Assembly (NCBI GenBank): GCA_025331445.1 | Contig: JAIWNE010000035.1 | Coordinates: 124,001 to 188,000 of the forward strand | DNA length: 64,000 nucleotides | Direction of reading: 5' to 3' | DNA from: Blakeslea trispora | Taxonomy: Eukaryota; Mucoromycota; Mucoromycetes; Mucorales; Choanephoraceae | In this document: positions 30,055 through 41,052 of the stretch, one piece after another | How positions within the stretch are numbered: the first letter of the stretch is position 1 | How the letters are laid out: each line of letters begins with the position of its first letter | Position numbers and translations under genes: made by a program | The notes under the pieces: model-generated | What the model saw: only the letters and a program-made list of their open reading frames with translations | What the model was told of the DNA's origin: nothing | Databases searched by the model: none

Positions 30055-31479
30055 CTAAGAGCGTCGTGTAAGTAGTTTTTCAGTGATTTGAACAAGTGCT
30101 GAACGAGCATCCGATGGAGGAAGTTGATTGAGTGCCTGTATCGCTAATTGACAGTGGTATTCAGCTAATTTCAATGTCTTTTTCAGACCATCACTTTGAT
30201 ACACATAATCTCTTGCCTTTAAAAGTGTATGAGTTTTTTTGAGGAATTTATCTACAAAACTAACTTACCTTTTCTTCATCCCCTTGTTTACTGAATTTAC
30301 GTTTGATAAGCACTTCAAGTTCAGGATATTCTTCCCAAGCAAACAAGACAGGTGCAGTAGCCAATCCTAATTTCAAATCAGCACCTGCAGGTTTACCGAG
30401 TTCTGCAGCAGTCACTGTAAAATCAAGCATATCATCCACAAGCTAGTTCTAGAAATGAATCTCATCATTCTGAAAAAAAAATAAACATGAATGCATAACC
30501 AACATACCTGAAAAGCTAACCCCAAGTTTTTCCCAAAATCATAAGCAACAGTAGCCACCTCTCTTGAAGAACCACCCAAGACAGCAGAAGCCTTACAGCT
30601 CAAGGCAATCAAACTACCTGTCTTCATATAGGTCTTTTCCATATAATGATCAAACGTACTCAATTTCTTGACTTTTCCCTTTTCATCCTTTGTGTTTCTC
30701 AGCTGCATAAATTCACCTTCTACCAAATTAGCAATACAGGTAGCCATCAGCTCAATACATTCAGCATTTCTCAATCTGGCCAAGGCAAGTGAAGCTCTAG
30801 CCAACAAGAAATCACCTCCCAAGACAGCCATCTTGTTACCAAAGGAAGCATTGGCTGAGGGTAAATTACGGCGCGTCATGGAGGCATCAATCACATCATC
30901 GTGTAAAAGTGAAGCTGTATGGATCATTTCTGAAATTTCAGCTAGACGTCTTTGAGTAGGCAAGATGGTACAGCCTTGATGGACTGAGGGTGTATAATGT
31001 GTCTGTTTGTTGAATACTTCCTTGGGAGTGATGTTCTCAAGACCGAATGAGATGGGTCGATCGATACTTTCGAAATCAACCGGTTCTGCTGGTTTTGTAT
31101 GAGCTACACTGGTGGCCTGAGCCATCAACAAGACCAACAGAGGTCTCACATGTTTACCCTCACCACTGAAATAATGACCTGCGACTGTATTCAGAAAAGG
31201 ATGTCGACTGCCGAGTAGTTTGGTAATGTTGGTTTTGATCTGTTTTAGATCGTCGCCTACCAGTTGAGCAGGATCGATCGGTCGGTCAGTCACGAGATGT
31301 TGAGCTTGGTCGATGGCCTGTTGCCAACTGTTGACATTGGTGAATGGTGTTGGCTTGAGAGAACTGACTTTATCCAGGGTTGAACCTGTCGTGGCCAAGA
31401 GAGGTCGAGTGGTATGTAAGCTTGAGGTGAGTATGTCTAGACGAGTCCAGAGTTTCTTTTTGGGAATGCGAGTGAACAT
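30055..31479 (-). CDS. COQ1: Mitochondrial polyprenyl diphosphate synthase (COQ1), frame break in last exon
   Basis: Three exons: 30508-31479, 30269-30442 and 30055-30218. A trans-prenyltransferase that builds the side chain of ubiquinone. It has a mitochondrial-type basic N-terminus (MFTRIPKKKLWTRLD), the GEGKHVRP substrate loop, first Asp-rich motif LLHDDVID, GNKMAVLGGDFLL, and second Asp-rich motif LVDDMLD at the start of exon 2. The last exon begins ARDYVYQSDGLKK, as in homologues, but an A7 run (T-run 30179-30185 on plus) shifts the frame. The conserved tail (KLAEYHCQLAIQALNQ ... LLTRRS) reads on in another frame to the stop at 30055. Five or eight A's would restore it. Splicing instead at the AG after the run would keep the frame but lose a conserved block. 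A sequence error is the likeliest cause for so basic a gene. Confidence 0.88.
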
Positions 31480-31871
31480 GGTGGTTTCTGAATGGCTCTA
31501 TATAAAAAGGAGGGGAAAAGTAATGTCATTGTCATTTTCAAGCAAGGGGGACCACTTTACTGTTTTCGGAGCTGCACTTTCTGTCTCTCTTTCTCTTACT
31601 CTTCCGCTTTCTTGGTGGCTGAGCTTAAGAGGGGGATCAAACCAAACCAGCGGAGTTTGAGGATGGTTCAAAAACTAAAATAAAACCCTGATGCATGATT
31701 GATTTTTGCATAAACCCTATGAAAGAATGGGCTTCTTTACTGTGTTTTATAGGGCTGACTCAATCCTATTCATCATTGGTTAGAATTTTGTTATTTCCAT
31801 TGGATTATTTAATTTTCGAATCATTCTCGCCTCTTTTTTCTTTTTTTTTTATTATTATTCATTTTAAGCCC

Positions 31872-33576
31872 ATGACACTGTTTGCAAAGTCAAGTTTTAT
31901 ACCTTTTGATTCAATTCAACCAAACAAACTCAATCTGTTGAATCATACGGATGCTAACAAGGTAAATCACTTTTTTTGCTTTATTCACAAAGGCTTTATC
32001 ATTGACCATCCTTTATCTCTAGTCATTGATTCTAAAGATGACAGTGGACTTATGCCTTACGTTTCATCATCGTAATTGCTCTTTCCAATACAAAAAGGAA
32101 TCCAATCCAAGAAGAGCCTTGACGAAACCAAGTGTGCCATGTAAGAATGAAGGACTGGATAATGAAAATGCAGATTTTATTCTCTATGTGCATGGATCAA
32201 TTGGACCACCCGAACATGAGAAAAAGTAAAACACTGTCAAGAAATAGGACTGGGGCAGTTCTATTGATCCACTTTTCAATTAGATATACAATTGTTGATT
32301 TATTAGGTGCAGGTACATTTGGACAAGTGGCTCGATGTCGATCGAGAGAAACAGATGAATATGTCGCATTAAAGATCATCAAGAACAAGCCTGCCTATAC
32401 AAAGCAAAGTATCATTGAAGTAGACATCTTGACCAACGTAAGGCGGGAAATGACTTGACCAAGACCAATGGACTCAAACTTGTTTTCTATTAGTTAAATG
32501 AGCATCAGGACGACAACATCATTCAATTAAAAGAATCCTTCATGTTCAAACATCATCTCTGCCTTGTGTTTGAACTGCTGTCTATCAACCTATACGACCT
32601 ATTGAGACAAAACCGATTCAAGGGACTGTCAACTAACCTGGTCCGAGTGTTTTCAGATCAACTACTAAACACCTTGATCACCATACAATCGAACCACATC
32701 ATCCATTGCGACCTCAAGCCCGAAAACATCCTGTTGGAATCATTAGAGAGACCCAAGATCAAGGTCATTGATTTCGGATCAGCCTGTTATGTGTCCCAAC
32801 AGACCTACAGTTACATTCAATCCAGATTCTATCGATCCCCCGAGGTCCTGTTGGGCCTAGCGTATACGGAGGCAATTGACATGTGGTCCTTTGGTTGCAT
32901 TGTGGCCGAACTCTTTCTGGGCTTACCGTTGTTTCCCGGTAGTTCTGAATACAATCAACTGTCAAGGATCATGGAGACAGTAGGTCCTATACCCAACCAT
33001 ATGATTGCCTCTAGTAAATATGGTCATCGTTATTTCAATCGTACCATCTCTACCAGAGGCATCAAGTACAGTTTCAAGGAAATGACTCAGTATGCTCATG
33101 AACGTCATAAACCAGAAAAGCCCAGTAAACGTTATTTCCTCTCGACTCATCTGGATCAACTTGTCTTGAAATACCCTATGCCTCGTAAAGACATGTCTAG
33201 TACAGAGATTGGAAGGGAGATGAGCATGAGACGGTCCTTGCTTGATTTCCTCCAAAAGGTTCTACAGATCGATCCTTATCGACGATTGACGCCACAAGAA
33301 GCTGTGGCGCATCCTTTTATCACCCGTGCTTGTCTGTCTGACACAAGCATCAGGTTCAGGCGAGAGAGTAGAGTGAATTGTTGTGATAAACTGTACCATC
33401 CTCGTACCATGAGTACTAGCAGTAGTAGCAGTAGTAGTAATAATAGCAGTGAAGGAGGCAATCCATATCTTCAACAAGACCTCACTTGGACTCGAGCTAA
33501 AAATGGAAAACCCTCCACCAATCAAAAGTTTGAATCTATTTTAAGTCCCTTCATTTCTCCACCTTTGGATTCATAA
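31872..33576 (+). CDS. YAK1: YAK1-type dual-specificity (DYRK family) protein kinase
   Basis: Four exons (31872-31961, 32023-32225, 32284-32437, 32494-33576) join in phase to 509 residues. The hallmark YAK1 stretch RRALTKPS ... DNENADFILYV precedes the kinase domain. The domain has glycine loop LLGAGTFGQV, VALKIIKNKP (catalytic Lys), catalytic loop HCDLKPENILL, DFG in VIDFGSACY, activation loop YSYIQSRFYRSPEVLLG with the Y-x-Y autophosphorylation site, and the YAK1-like block IDMWSFGCIVAELFLGLPLF. Fungal YAK1 restrains growth under low PKA activity. The N-terminal extension is short (about 110 residues) compared with budding yeast, and a Ser-rich run (TSSSSSSSNN-like) follows the kinase domain. 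It is divergent with COQ1, sharing an upstream region of about 390 bp. Confidence 0.92.
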
Positions 33577-33640
33577 AATTGTCTACGTGTCAATTCTAGA
33601 AATTACAAAGCATTGATTGGCGGGATTTTTTTTTTGGATT

Positions 33641-33648
33641 TATATAAA
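33641..33648 (+). promoter_or_regulatory. TATA box of DNAJC3-like gene
   Basis: TATATAAA lies 52-59 bp upstream of the ATG at 33700, within the 123-bp gap to the YAK1 stop codon. Confidence 0.5.
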
Positions 33649-33699
33649 ATATGCTCATTCCATTTTTTCTTTTTTCTTTTCTTTATCTAACAAACTACA

Positions 33700-35474
33700 A
33701 TGAAATCAAAAAGGGGCTTCTTGATGGCTCTTGCTGTCCCATTCTTCTTTAGTTCTTCCTTTGCTGAAAAGACAGCAGAACAATACCTTGCCGAAGGTAA
33801 TCGTTATTTAATTACCGGCAAACTCAATGATGCCCTTTCCAGTTTTGATGCTGCGATTCGTAAGTTTTTATATAGATATCAAACAACAAAATGGACTTAT
33901 TTCTTGCTAGAACAACAACCTACGGATTATATCTCTTATTACAAAAGAGCAACTGCCTATCTTTCGTTAGGAAGAACAAATGCAGCCATTGAAGATTTCA
34001 CTACCATCTTAAACTTGAAGCCAGGATTTGAAAAGGCATTGTTAGAACGAGCCAAGCTCTATACTGCAGATGGTGAATTTGCTCTTGCTAAAAAAGATTT
34101 ATTGGCTCATTCAAGCCCTGAAATGAAATCATTGGTAAGAATCATCTTTGTAGCTCAATGATTGAATTCAAATTCATTTTCTCTGAGAAAATAGCTTGAT
34201 TCTGTTGAATTTGCTGAATCACAAAGTGAATTGGGATTAAGGGCATTTGAAGCAAAGCAGTATGATTCATGTATTCAACATATGGGTGAAGTCATCAAAA
34301 TAGCTCCTCAAAGACCTCAATGGCGTATTGTACGAGCTAAATGTCATTTGGGTAAAAATGAAGTAGAAGAAGCTGTTCATGATTATAGGTAAAAAAAAAA
34401 AGCTTCTCTTAAATATATATATACGTTTCAATCACTCATCTCTATCATAGTCGTGTAGCTCTGTTGAATCCTTCAGATAAAGAATTACTCTACAACCTAG
34501 CCTCATTAAATTATTTCTCGCTCTATGAACCCGACCGAGCCCTCTCTCAAGTCAAACAATGCCTTCATTATGATCCCGAAGAACGTACCTGTAAATCCCT
34601 GTTCCGGACCATCAAACGTCTTGAAAAGGAACTGAAAAAGAGCATGGATGCCTTTGAACAGAAACGATTTGCCACAGCCATGAATACCCTGATCGGGACC
34701 TCGACAAAGCCAGGCTTGGTCAAGGAAATAGATGGACCTTATCAGACGGTGCTAGAACAGATGCAAGTCACTCAGTTACCCAAACAACTTCACCTCAAGA
34801 TCTATTCCCTAGCCTGTACCATTGCCTCGAAACAACAGGAGATCGAGAAGGCCGAGACCTGGTGTCAGGCCACACTTGAGTTGGATCCACATCATCAAGA
34901 GGCATTAAAGCAGTTGGGTGAAATGAAGTTGAATGCCAATGATTTTGAGGGTGCTGTACGTGATTTAGAAAAGGCGTATGAAGCAAGTGAACAACAAGAT
35001 CATCAAATTAGACAACTCTTACAGCGAGCACAACAGTTATTAAGACAGAGTAAAAAGAGAGATTATTACAAGATTTTAGGTAAAGTGTTTACAGTTTCTT
35101 TTTGTTTTTCTCTCTTTTTTTACTCATTTCTCTTTTTGTTAGATGTACCCCGAGATGCAGATGCAAGAACCATCAAGAAAGCATACCGTAAAAAGGCTCA
35201 TGAATGGCATCCTGATAAATACTCGGGCGATTTGACAAAAGATCAAGTGGAAAGTAAAATGGCTGATATCAACCAAGCTTATGAAGTCTTGAGTGATGCT
35301 GAAAAGCGTCAACAATTCGATCATGGTTTTGATCCTTATGATCCTGAATCAGGTCAACAACAACATCAACCTCCTTGGGGACATCAACATGGAGGAAATC
35401 CATTTGGTCACTTTGGTGGTCAAGGTGGTCCATTCCATTTCGGTGGAGATCATCAATTCTCTTTTCATTTTTAA
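33700..35474 (+). CDS. ER-lumen TPR and DnaJ co-chaperone (DNAJC3/P58IPK-like)
   Basis: Five exons (33700-33859, 33911-34134, 34195-34388, 34451-35079, 35143-35474) join in phase to 512 residues. A signal peptide (MKSKRGFLMALAVPFFFSSS) leads to a series of TPR repeats from about residue 25 to 400 (for example AEGNRYLITGKLNDALSSFD; DYISYYKRATAYLSLGRTNA). A J domain of about 70 residues follows, starting DYYKILDVPRDADARTIKKA, with HPD in EWHPDKYSG. The tail is rich in Gly, His, Gln and Phe. This architecture is that of DNAJC3, which hands misfolded proteins to the ER Hsp70 (BiP). No HDEL/KDEL-like end is visible. It ends 38 bp from the stop codon of the convergent BAP31-like gene. Confidence 0.9.
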
Positions 35475-35512
35475 TAAAAAGGAGGAGTGCGGGTATTTTC
35501 TTTTTTTATTAT

Positions 35513-36510
35513 TTAAATGTCTTTTCTGGTTTCAGTAGAACCACTCTTTTCCAACTTGTTAAAATCTTCTGCCAATCTTGAATATTCCAACTGTTGTTGA
35601 TCTGCTTGCTTCTTCAAGGTAGCATAGTCCAACTGTTGACGCTTTAATTCCTTGATCTGAACTTGCAATACATCCACCTGTTTCTTGTAATCATCTTCCA
35701 TATCAATCAAGCGTTGTTGACCCTTTGTGATTTCAGTAGTCTCAGTCTTGGCTTTCTTTAACTCTTCTTCACGCTGTAACAATTCCAAGACAAGAGCACT
35801 TGTTCTTTCGAGAATCCTTAAAATATGACATCAGTTATATCAACCGTGTTATATTAGTTTACACTTTACAAGGATAAAAACAAGGTAAATCCAGTCAGAT
35901 AGAGGTTACGCTGAGCATAGAATTTCTTGGCTTTCATGCTAGTTTCATAAGAATAGTCATGATGATGTTGTTGTTGTTGTTCACCTTCCATTTCAGAATC
36001 AATACGTTGAAGACGACTGATGGTATCTATGATGCCTAGGGGTTGAGTACGTCTTTTTTTTTGTTTCTTACTGTATTCTATATACCAATAAACAAGACAA
36101 AGATAAATCTTGATAGATATAACAAATGAGTCTTAAAACGCGTCATCCGAGAGTGTTTGAACTTACCCAAATACAATCTTTAATGCATACATGGCTCTAG
36201 CCATCTAATCATTTCTTTGTTAGACACACACGTTTATTGTCTATTCCATCACTTACAGCTGGAGAAGTAGAGATAAACTTGAGAGAGAGGTGTCGCCAAC
36301 GAGAAGGCAATGGAAGCTAGAAGAGTATACATGAGTTGCCATGTTTTGTAGTTTTTTTTTTTTTTTTTTTTTTGCTTCTGCCCTTACAACTAAAAGACCA
36401 AAGAGAATCATCTGTTGCTGTTGTTTAGTATATGTTGTTTCATTACCTGCTATTTCGCTTCTTACCTCAGTGACCAAGATGCCAAATGTAAGAGCATAGT
36501 AAATAGCCAT
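35513..36510 (-). CDS. BAP31/Yet-family ER membrane protein
   Basis: Seven exons join in phase to 219 residues: 36466-36510, 36388-36411, 36257-36316, 36167-36204, 36086-36108, 35870-36035 and 35513-35816. Three are very small (24, 38 and 23 nt). The protein begins MAIYYALTFGILVTEM, the typical first membrane helix. It then has LPLPSRWRHLSLKFISTSP, the YALKIVFGFIFVLFIG helix with IIDTISRLQRID, a third helix LYLTGFTLFLSL, and a long C-terminal coiled coil (LLQREEELKKAK onward). BAP31 homologues help sort membrane proteins at ER exit. The C-terminus (TETRKDI) lacks a clear KKxx retrieval signal. A poly-T tract of about 20 lies in the intron near 36360. Confidence 0.88.
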
Positions 36511-36836
36511 TTTATCTTGTAATTTTTATAAACAAAAAAAAAAAAAAGAAAGAAACTATATCTCGAGTTTTTATTATTTTTTTTCTCGAAATTTATTGTG
36601 AAACGTACTCGCCAAAACTACTCTTTTCCCTATCACTCTGTAGTTATACCATACTGGTCTGTTTTCTAGCTTGATATACTTTTACTGTGAGACATTCCTT
36701 TTTTGGTCTATTTCTTTAACAAAACAGATAGAAAACGACTCGAGGTTATGTGGCATAGTCTTATTGGGTTGACTAGCATGATATTTGATTGGCTCAAGAG
36801 GAAATAAAATATCTTTTTTTCTTATTAAGAATAGTT

Positions 36837-37500
36837 ATGGCCAAAGAAATCATTGTGATTGACTCTGACGATGAAGACACCAAGCCAGCCATTCAGCTAG
36901 ACAAACCTATACCTATCACTAAAACATCACTTCCAAAACAACCTAATCCCAAAACAAACAAACCCACCTCACAGCCTATTGCCAAAGACACACCCTTTTC
37001 TTTACCACCCACAAAGCGAAAGAGAGAATGGATAGAGATTGATGATGAAGATGGTGATGAAGAAGATATGCTTTCTTTTGTTGATTATGTCTATCATCAA
37101 AATCAACATACCCATCAGAGTAAGCCTAAACCAACCGTCAGTCGTGTTCAATGCCCTCTTTGTCGATTGTTCTTTTCTCAGTCAGCCATTGAAGAGCATG
37201 CGGCTGATTGTCATGGTCAAGTGAAAGAAGGAGAAGGTATCAAGAAAAGAACCATCGGTGTAGCTGTTGCTCAAGATGTACAAGCACGTAAAAGGTAAGC
37301 CATAAAAGAGAGAGAGAAAAAAAAAGCGAGGATTGAACAATGTATATTTTATTATTAGAAGAAATCAAGGAGTGACAGAGATAGGCCCTATCAATTATTA
37401 TGCAGATTCAGATGCATTGGCTGTAGATGGTACAGGCTTTGATCAAGAAGTATCTGGAGGTCTTTCATGGGAATCTGCTGGTCAGATACGATTTGGATAA
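36837..37500 (+). CDS. Small nuclear protein with UBZ-type finger and SUMO-interaction-like motif
   Basis: Two exons (36837-37294, 37359-37500) join in phase to 199 residues. The N-terminus MAKEIIVIDSDDED has a hydrophobic core followed by acid residues, the form of a SUMO-interacting motif. A second similar patch, EWIEIDDEDGDEED, sits near residue 63. A basic cluster PPTKRKR could be a nuclear signal. Near residue 104, CPLCRLFFSQSAIEEHAADC has the C-x2-C ... H-x3-C layout of UBZ4 fingers, which bind ubiquitin in DNA-repair proteins such as RAD18. The C-terminus ends GLSWESAGQIRFG and is well ordered. I do not recognise an orthologue; a role as reader of SUMO and ubiquitin marks is inference. 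Confidence 0.75.
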
Positions 37501-37509
37501 AATAATGTG

Positions 37510-39999
37510 TCAAGAAAACATATTCACTAGAGTAAAATCTTGTTCTTTCTCTTCTTCTTCTTCTAATGGTTCACCATCCACATCTTCTAATGGTTCACCA
37601 TCTACATCTTCTTCTAATGGTTCCCCATCCACGTCTTCTTCTAATGGTTCACCATCTACATCTTCTAACGGCTCACCATCCACATCCTCTTCTATAGATT
37701 GAGTGACATCTGAATTATGCTGAGCCTTTTCTTTCTTCAAGAATATATCAGACAATTGATCTGTATAATACTTGGGAAAAATCATCCAATTCTCCCAAAC
37801 ACTCAGTACAGATGAAATGTATTTCTATCCTCAAATTCATTAAAAACATTTCCCCCCAATCAACCCATTTTACTTACTCTCACTTGTTCTGCCTTTAAGC
37901 GTGCATTGATAGATCGATAGATACTGTTGAAATGATCAAAGATGACAGGCAAATGAGCTTCAAATTCTTTTCGATATTTCCAAGCATTAGACACATGCAC
38001 ACTGCTGTTATGAAGAATGTCGGACACAAGATACAATCGAGCCAGTTTGACCGAAAAGGGAATATCAGCAATCAAGATTGATTTACACAACACATCAACC
38101 ACTTCGGAAGCAGCATCGGAATGATCAATAGCAAATGACATGGCTCGGGCAATCGTTCCTCTCTGAAATGTGACTTCCCGTATCAATCCACCTAATCTCT
38201 GTTTAGCTATTTGACCTAGATTACCCTTGGCCACATTCTCTTGATCTGCTAGTTCATCGTCTGTATCAAACATGGGCTCTGTTGTTTCCTAGTGGATGAA
38301 ATGATGAATGCGAGCTCTCTAGGATTGCTCATCTACGCTTACTTTATCCAATAAGGGTAACTCAGGTGGAATCCACCATGGACCTCCTTCAAACATCTGA
38401 AATGGTTCATCTCTCCATCTTGATTTTGTATCTCCTCGAGAAAGGGAATAGAGTCTCCATCGATAATAGATATGTTCAGGCGACTAAATAATCAGAGTTC
38501 TTGTTCGATTGAACCATAAGTTGACTTACTGTGTTATCAAACAAGAATTGAAAGGTAGGATTATGAAGTTCCCTATCCATGATCATGGCTTCAAATAGAG
38601 GTCCATGCACAAGCACACGTTCAATCATACGATGCATCACTCGCATCAGCTTGACATCGACCGGTTTAGTGACATGTACTTCTGCTCGAGGTCTTGAATT
38701 CTGTTAAAGTGAATAAAAGAAAGTATTGACAAGAACCAACATGAACTTACCACACCCGGTGGACCGGGATAGATATGAGCATTAAAAGGTAAGCCTGTCT
38801 TGGATTGACCCGGATTGACTTTTTTATCCAACACAAAAAAGGGTGTGGCCGGTAAAGGAACGGCCTTACCCCAACCTACACGCAAAGTAAATCCATGAAG
38901 TTCTTTACCGTCCAATCCTCGAATGGCTTCAGCAGCATCTGTTCGAGTCATAAAACTCACAAATCCACAGTTATTGCCCTTGTCTTTTTCTTCTTGTGTA
39001 CGTGGCCACATAATCTTGACGGAAGCTATAGGGCCATATTTACCAAATTCTTGGCAAAGACCTGCTTCTGTTGTGGTAGGATTGATGTTGCCTACATAGA
39101 GATTGGTTGTGTTTGGATTGCCTTCATCAAATGAGCCTATTGTATCACCTTGAATGGTTTCTGTGAGTATCTATGGGACAGGTTGAGCTTTGTTAATTAC
39201 CTTCTATAGGCTGCTTAGGATCATGTTTGGTACGCACTTCTTGACCTCTAATTGAAAGACATATGAATGATGGTAATAACAACAAGAGAAGATTTTCTTA
39301 CTTTTTGATTTCTTCAAGAAAGGAATCCAAATTACGCTTCTTTTGAGCTTTAGGCACTATTTTAGGTGGGGTCTAGTAAAGAAAAAAAAAAAGGAGTCAA
39401 TTGAAATCCATCTTGCTTGAGACACAAGGTTGCTTTACATTGTCTTCTATTGGTTTTGTGGTAGGTGTGCCTGCTGCTTTCACAAATGACATGGGCTTCA
39501 TGGATAGAGTACTAGGTGGTTTGGTATATTCAGTAGTGGCATCTATAGGACGTGGTTTAATAACAATAATAAAAAAAAGTATGGTCTGTTATTACCTCGA
39601 GGCATCAAAGTGCCTGATTTGACAAATGAAGTTGTACCCAGTTGATAGGGTTTAGGTTCTTCAAATGAAGCTACAAATTCAGCATACACTTTAGCTGCTT
39701 CAAGGTTTTCTTGCTATAGTTAGAGTTAGTGCTTTTATCTTGGAGTAAACGAGTGATGCTTTTCACTTGCTTGTTTCTTTAGATCGGCTTCTTCTTTATG
39801 ACGTTGAAAGGCTGTCTTTTTATAAGAGCCAATAGTGAAGGCTTGTAGTTTAGAAGCTGGAATAGGCTATTATAAAAAAAAAATTGAATCTAAAGAACTG
39901 AACCAGCTTGTTGTTGTTGTTGTTGTTGTTTACTTTAATAGGGTGTCGATATTCTTCCTCTTCTTCAGGACTCTCTTCTCGCTTTCTCTTTTCGCTCAT
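37510..39999 (-). CDS. U2 snRNP-associated SR140/U2SURP-like splicing factor
   Basis: Eleven exons join in phase to 649 residues: 39934-39999, 39771-39866, 39596-39713, 39439-39542, 39302-39372, 39201-39247, 38751-39160, 38530-38700, 38343-38483, 37878-38288 and 37510-37824. After an SR140-type N-terminus comes an RRM (NTTNLYVGNINP, ASVKIMWPRTQEEK, NNCGFVSFMTRTDAAEAI). Next is a SURP domain (MHRMIERVLVHGPLFEAMI, then NPTFQFLF) and a CID domain (KLARLYLVSDILHNSS). The last part has DVDGEPL repeats like the DIDGVPL motifs of human SR140. The intron between exons 2 and 3 has a GC-AG border (GCAAGT donor at 39770-39765). The stop codon is 9 bp from that of the convergent UBZ gene, so the 3' UTRs must overlap. 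Confidence 0.92.
37562..37695 (-). repeat. Five coding tandem repeats (DVDGEPLE type)
   Basis: Units of 24 or 27 nt encode DVDGEPLE or EDVDGEPLE, five times, near the C-terminus of the SR140-like protein. The copies differ at third positions, so they are not brand-new. Confidence 0.85.
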
Positions 40000-41052
40000 T
40001 TGTTTAATATTTAAGCAAAAAAAAAAAATAGATAAAGTAGTTTTTTTTTTCTCTTAAGATTCCGCCATGTGTGCTTTTAAGCAAATCCTTCAAAAAAAAA
40101 AAATGGAAAAGAAGGGTTAAAGGACAGTGTTGTATCGATTTGCTCTTTTTACTTGTGCTCATCATGATGGGCACACAATGACAGGTTCTTGGTTAAACCA
40201 TTTAACAAAACAATGAGAAAATGTCAAATGAAACAGAACAATCGATATCACTTTATCGAAATCCCCCAGTTGAACTGAAATAATACTCTTTTGAATAAAA
40301 AAAAAAAAAACATAGCTTGACAGTGGGTGATAAGTAGAAAGTATGTATTATCGTATAAAACACATTGATTCACTGAATTGAGTAGTAAACTAAAGTAAAA
40401 AAGGTGAAGATTATTAAGGTAGATTACCAGCACAATCTAATCACTAAGACATGCTCATATCCGTATTTCAAGATGACTGTAGTTAAGGCCTAACATACTA
40501 GCATCATCAACCTATAGAATTGCCTATTATCCAATACAACAACTTGTTTAACAAAAGAGGGGGGGGGAATCATTTTATCATCAGCTACAGTTACACACAA
40601 AAAAGTCTGTAGACAGCATGAAGGACCGCTGCCAAGCAGTTAACGAAGCCAATGGCGGTCTAATCAAGTATTAAAAGCCTTTTTTTTTTTTGTAATATCT
40701 ATGTGTCGAGCTACATTTTGGTAAATTATGAGATTATAAGAACCTCTCTCTCTCTCTCTCTCTCTTGAGCTCATAACAAGACATACGATGTATTTTGGCA
40801 TTTTAAAAACAGCAAAACGTCAAAATTAAAAAAATCAGCTATCCAAAAGACATTTCTCATTCACTCCAAGTCAATACCCTCCTTTTGGTTTTTTATAAAG
40901 ATACGCAGATGATTTCAAGCTTGATACAACAAGCAAGGATTTTTGTACTGCGCCAATTAGACAAACTAAAATTTCACTCTTGATCAATTTGTGTGTACCA
41001 GATAGGAATAGCAAAAATAAAAAGTAGATGATATTCATATAGATAAATTTAT
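40000..41052. other. Intergenic, AT-rich, no gene seen
   Basis: It holds the SR140 promoter side (A9 near 40018), an inverted pair GACCGC / GCGGTC (about 40624 and 40663) followed by a T11 run at 40681, and a (CT)n microsatellite at 40744-40764. No ORF has coding character. Confidence 0.45.

Noticed and set aside
33262..33525. Frames rich in Thr or Leu opposite the YAK1 tail
   Set aside because: They are shadows of the Ser-repeat codons in the kinase C-terminus.
36253..36510. Continuous 85-codon minus-strand frame over the BAP31 start
   Set aside because: It reads through two introns and a poly-A tract; the spliced form matches the family.
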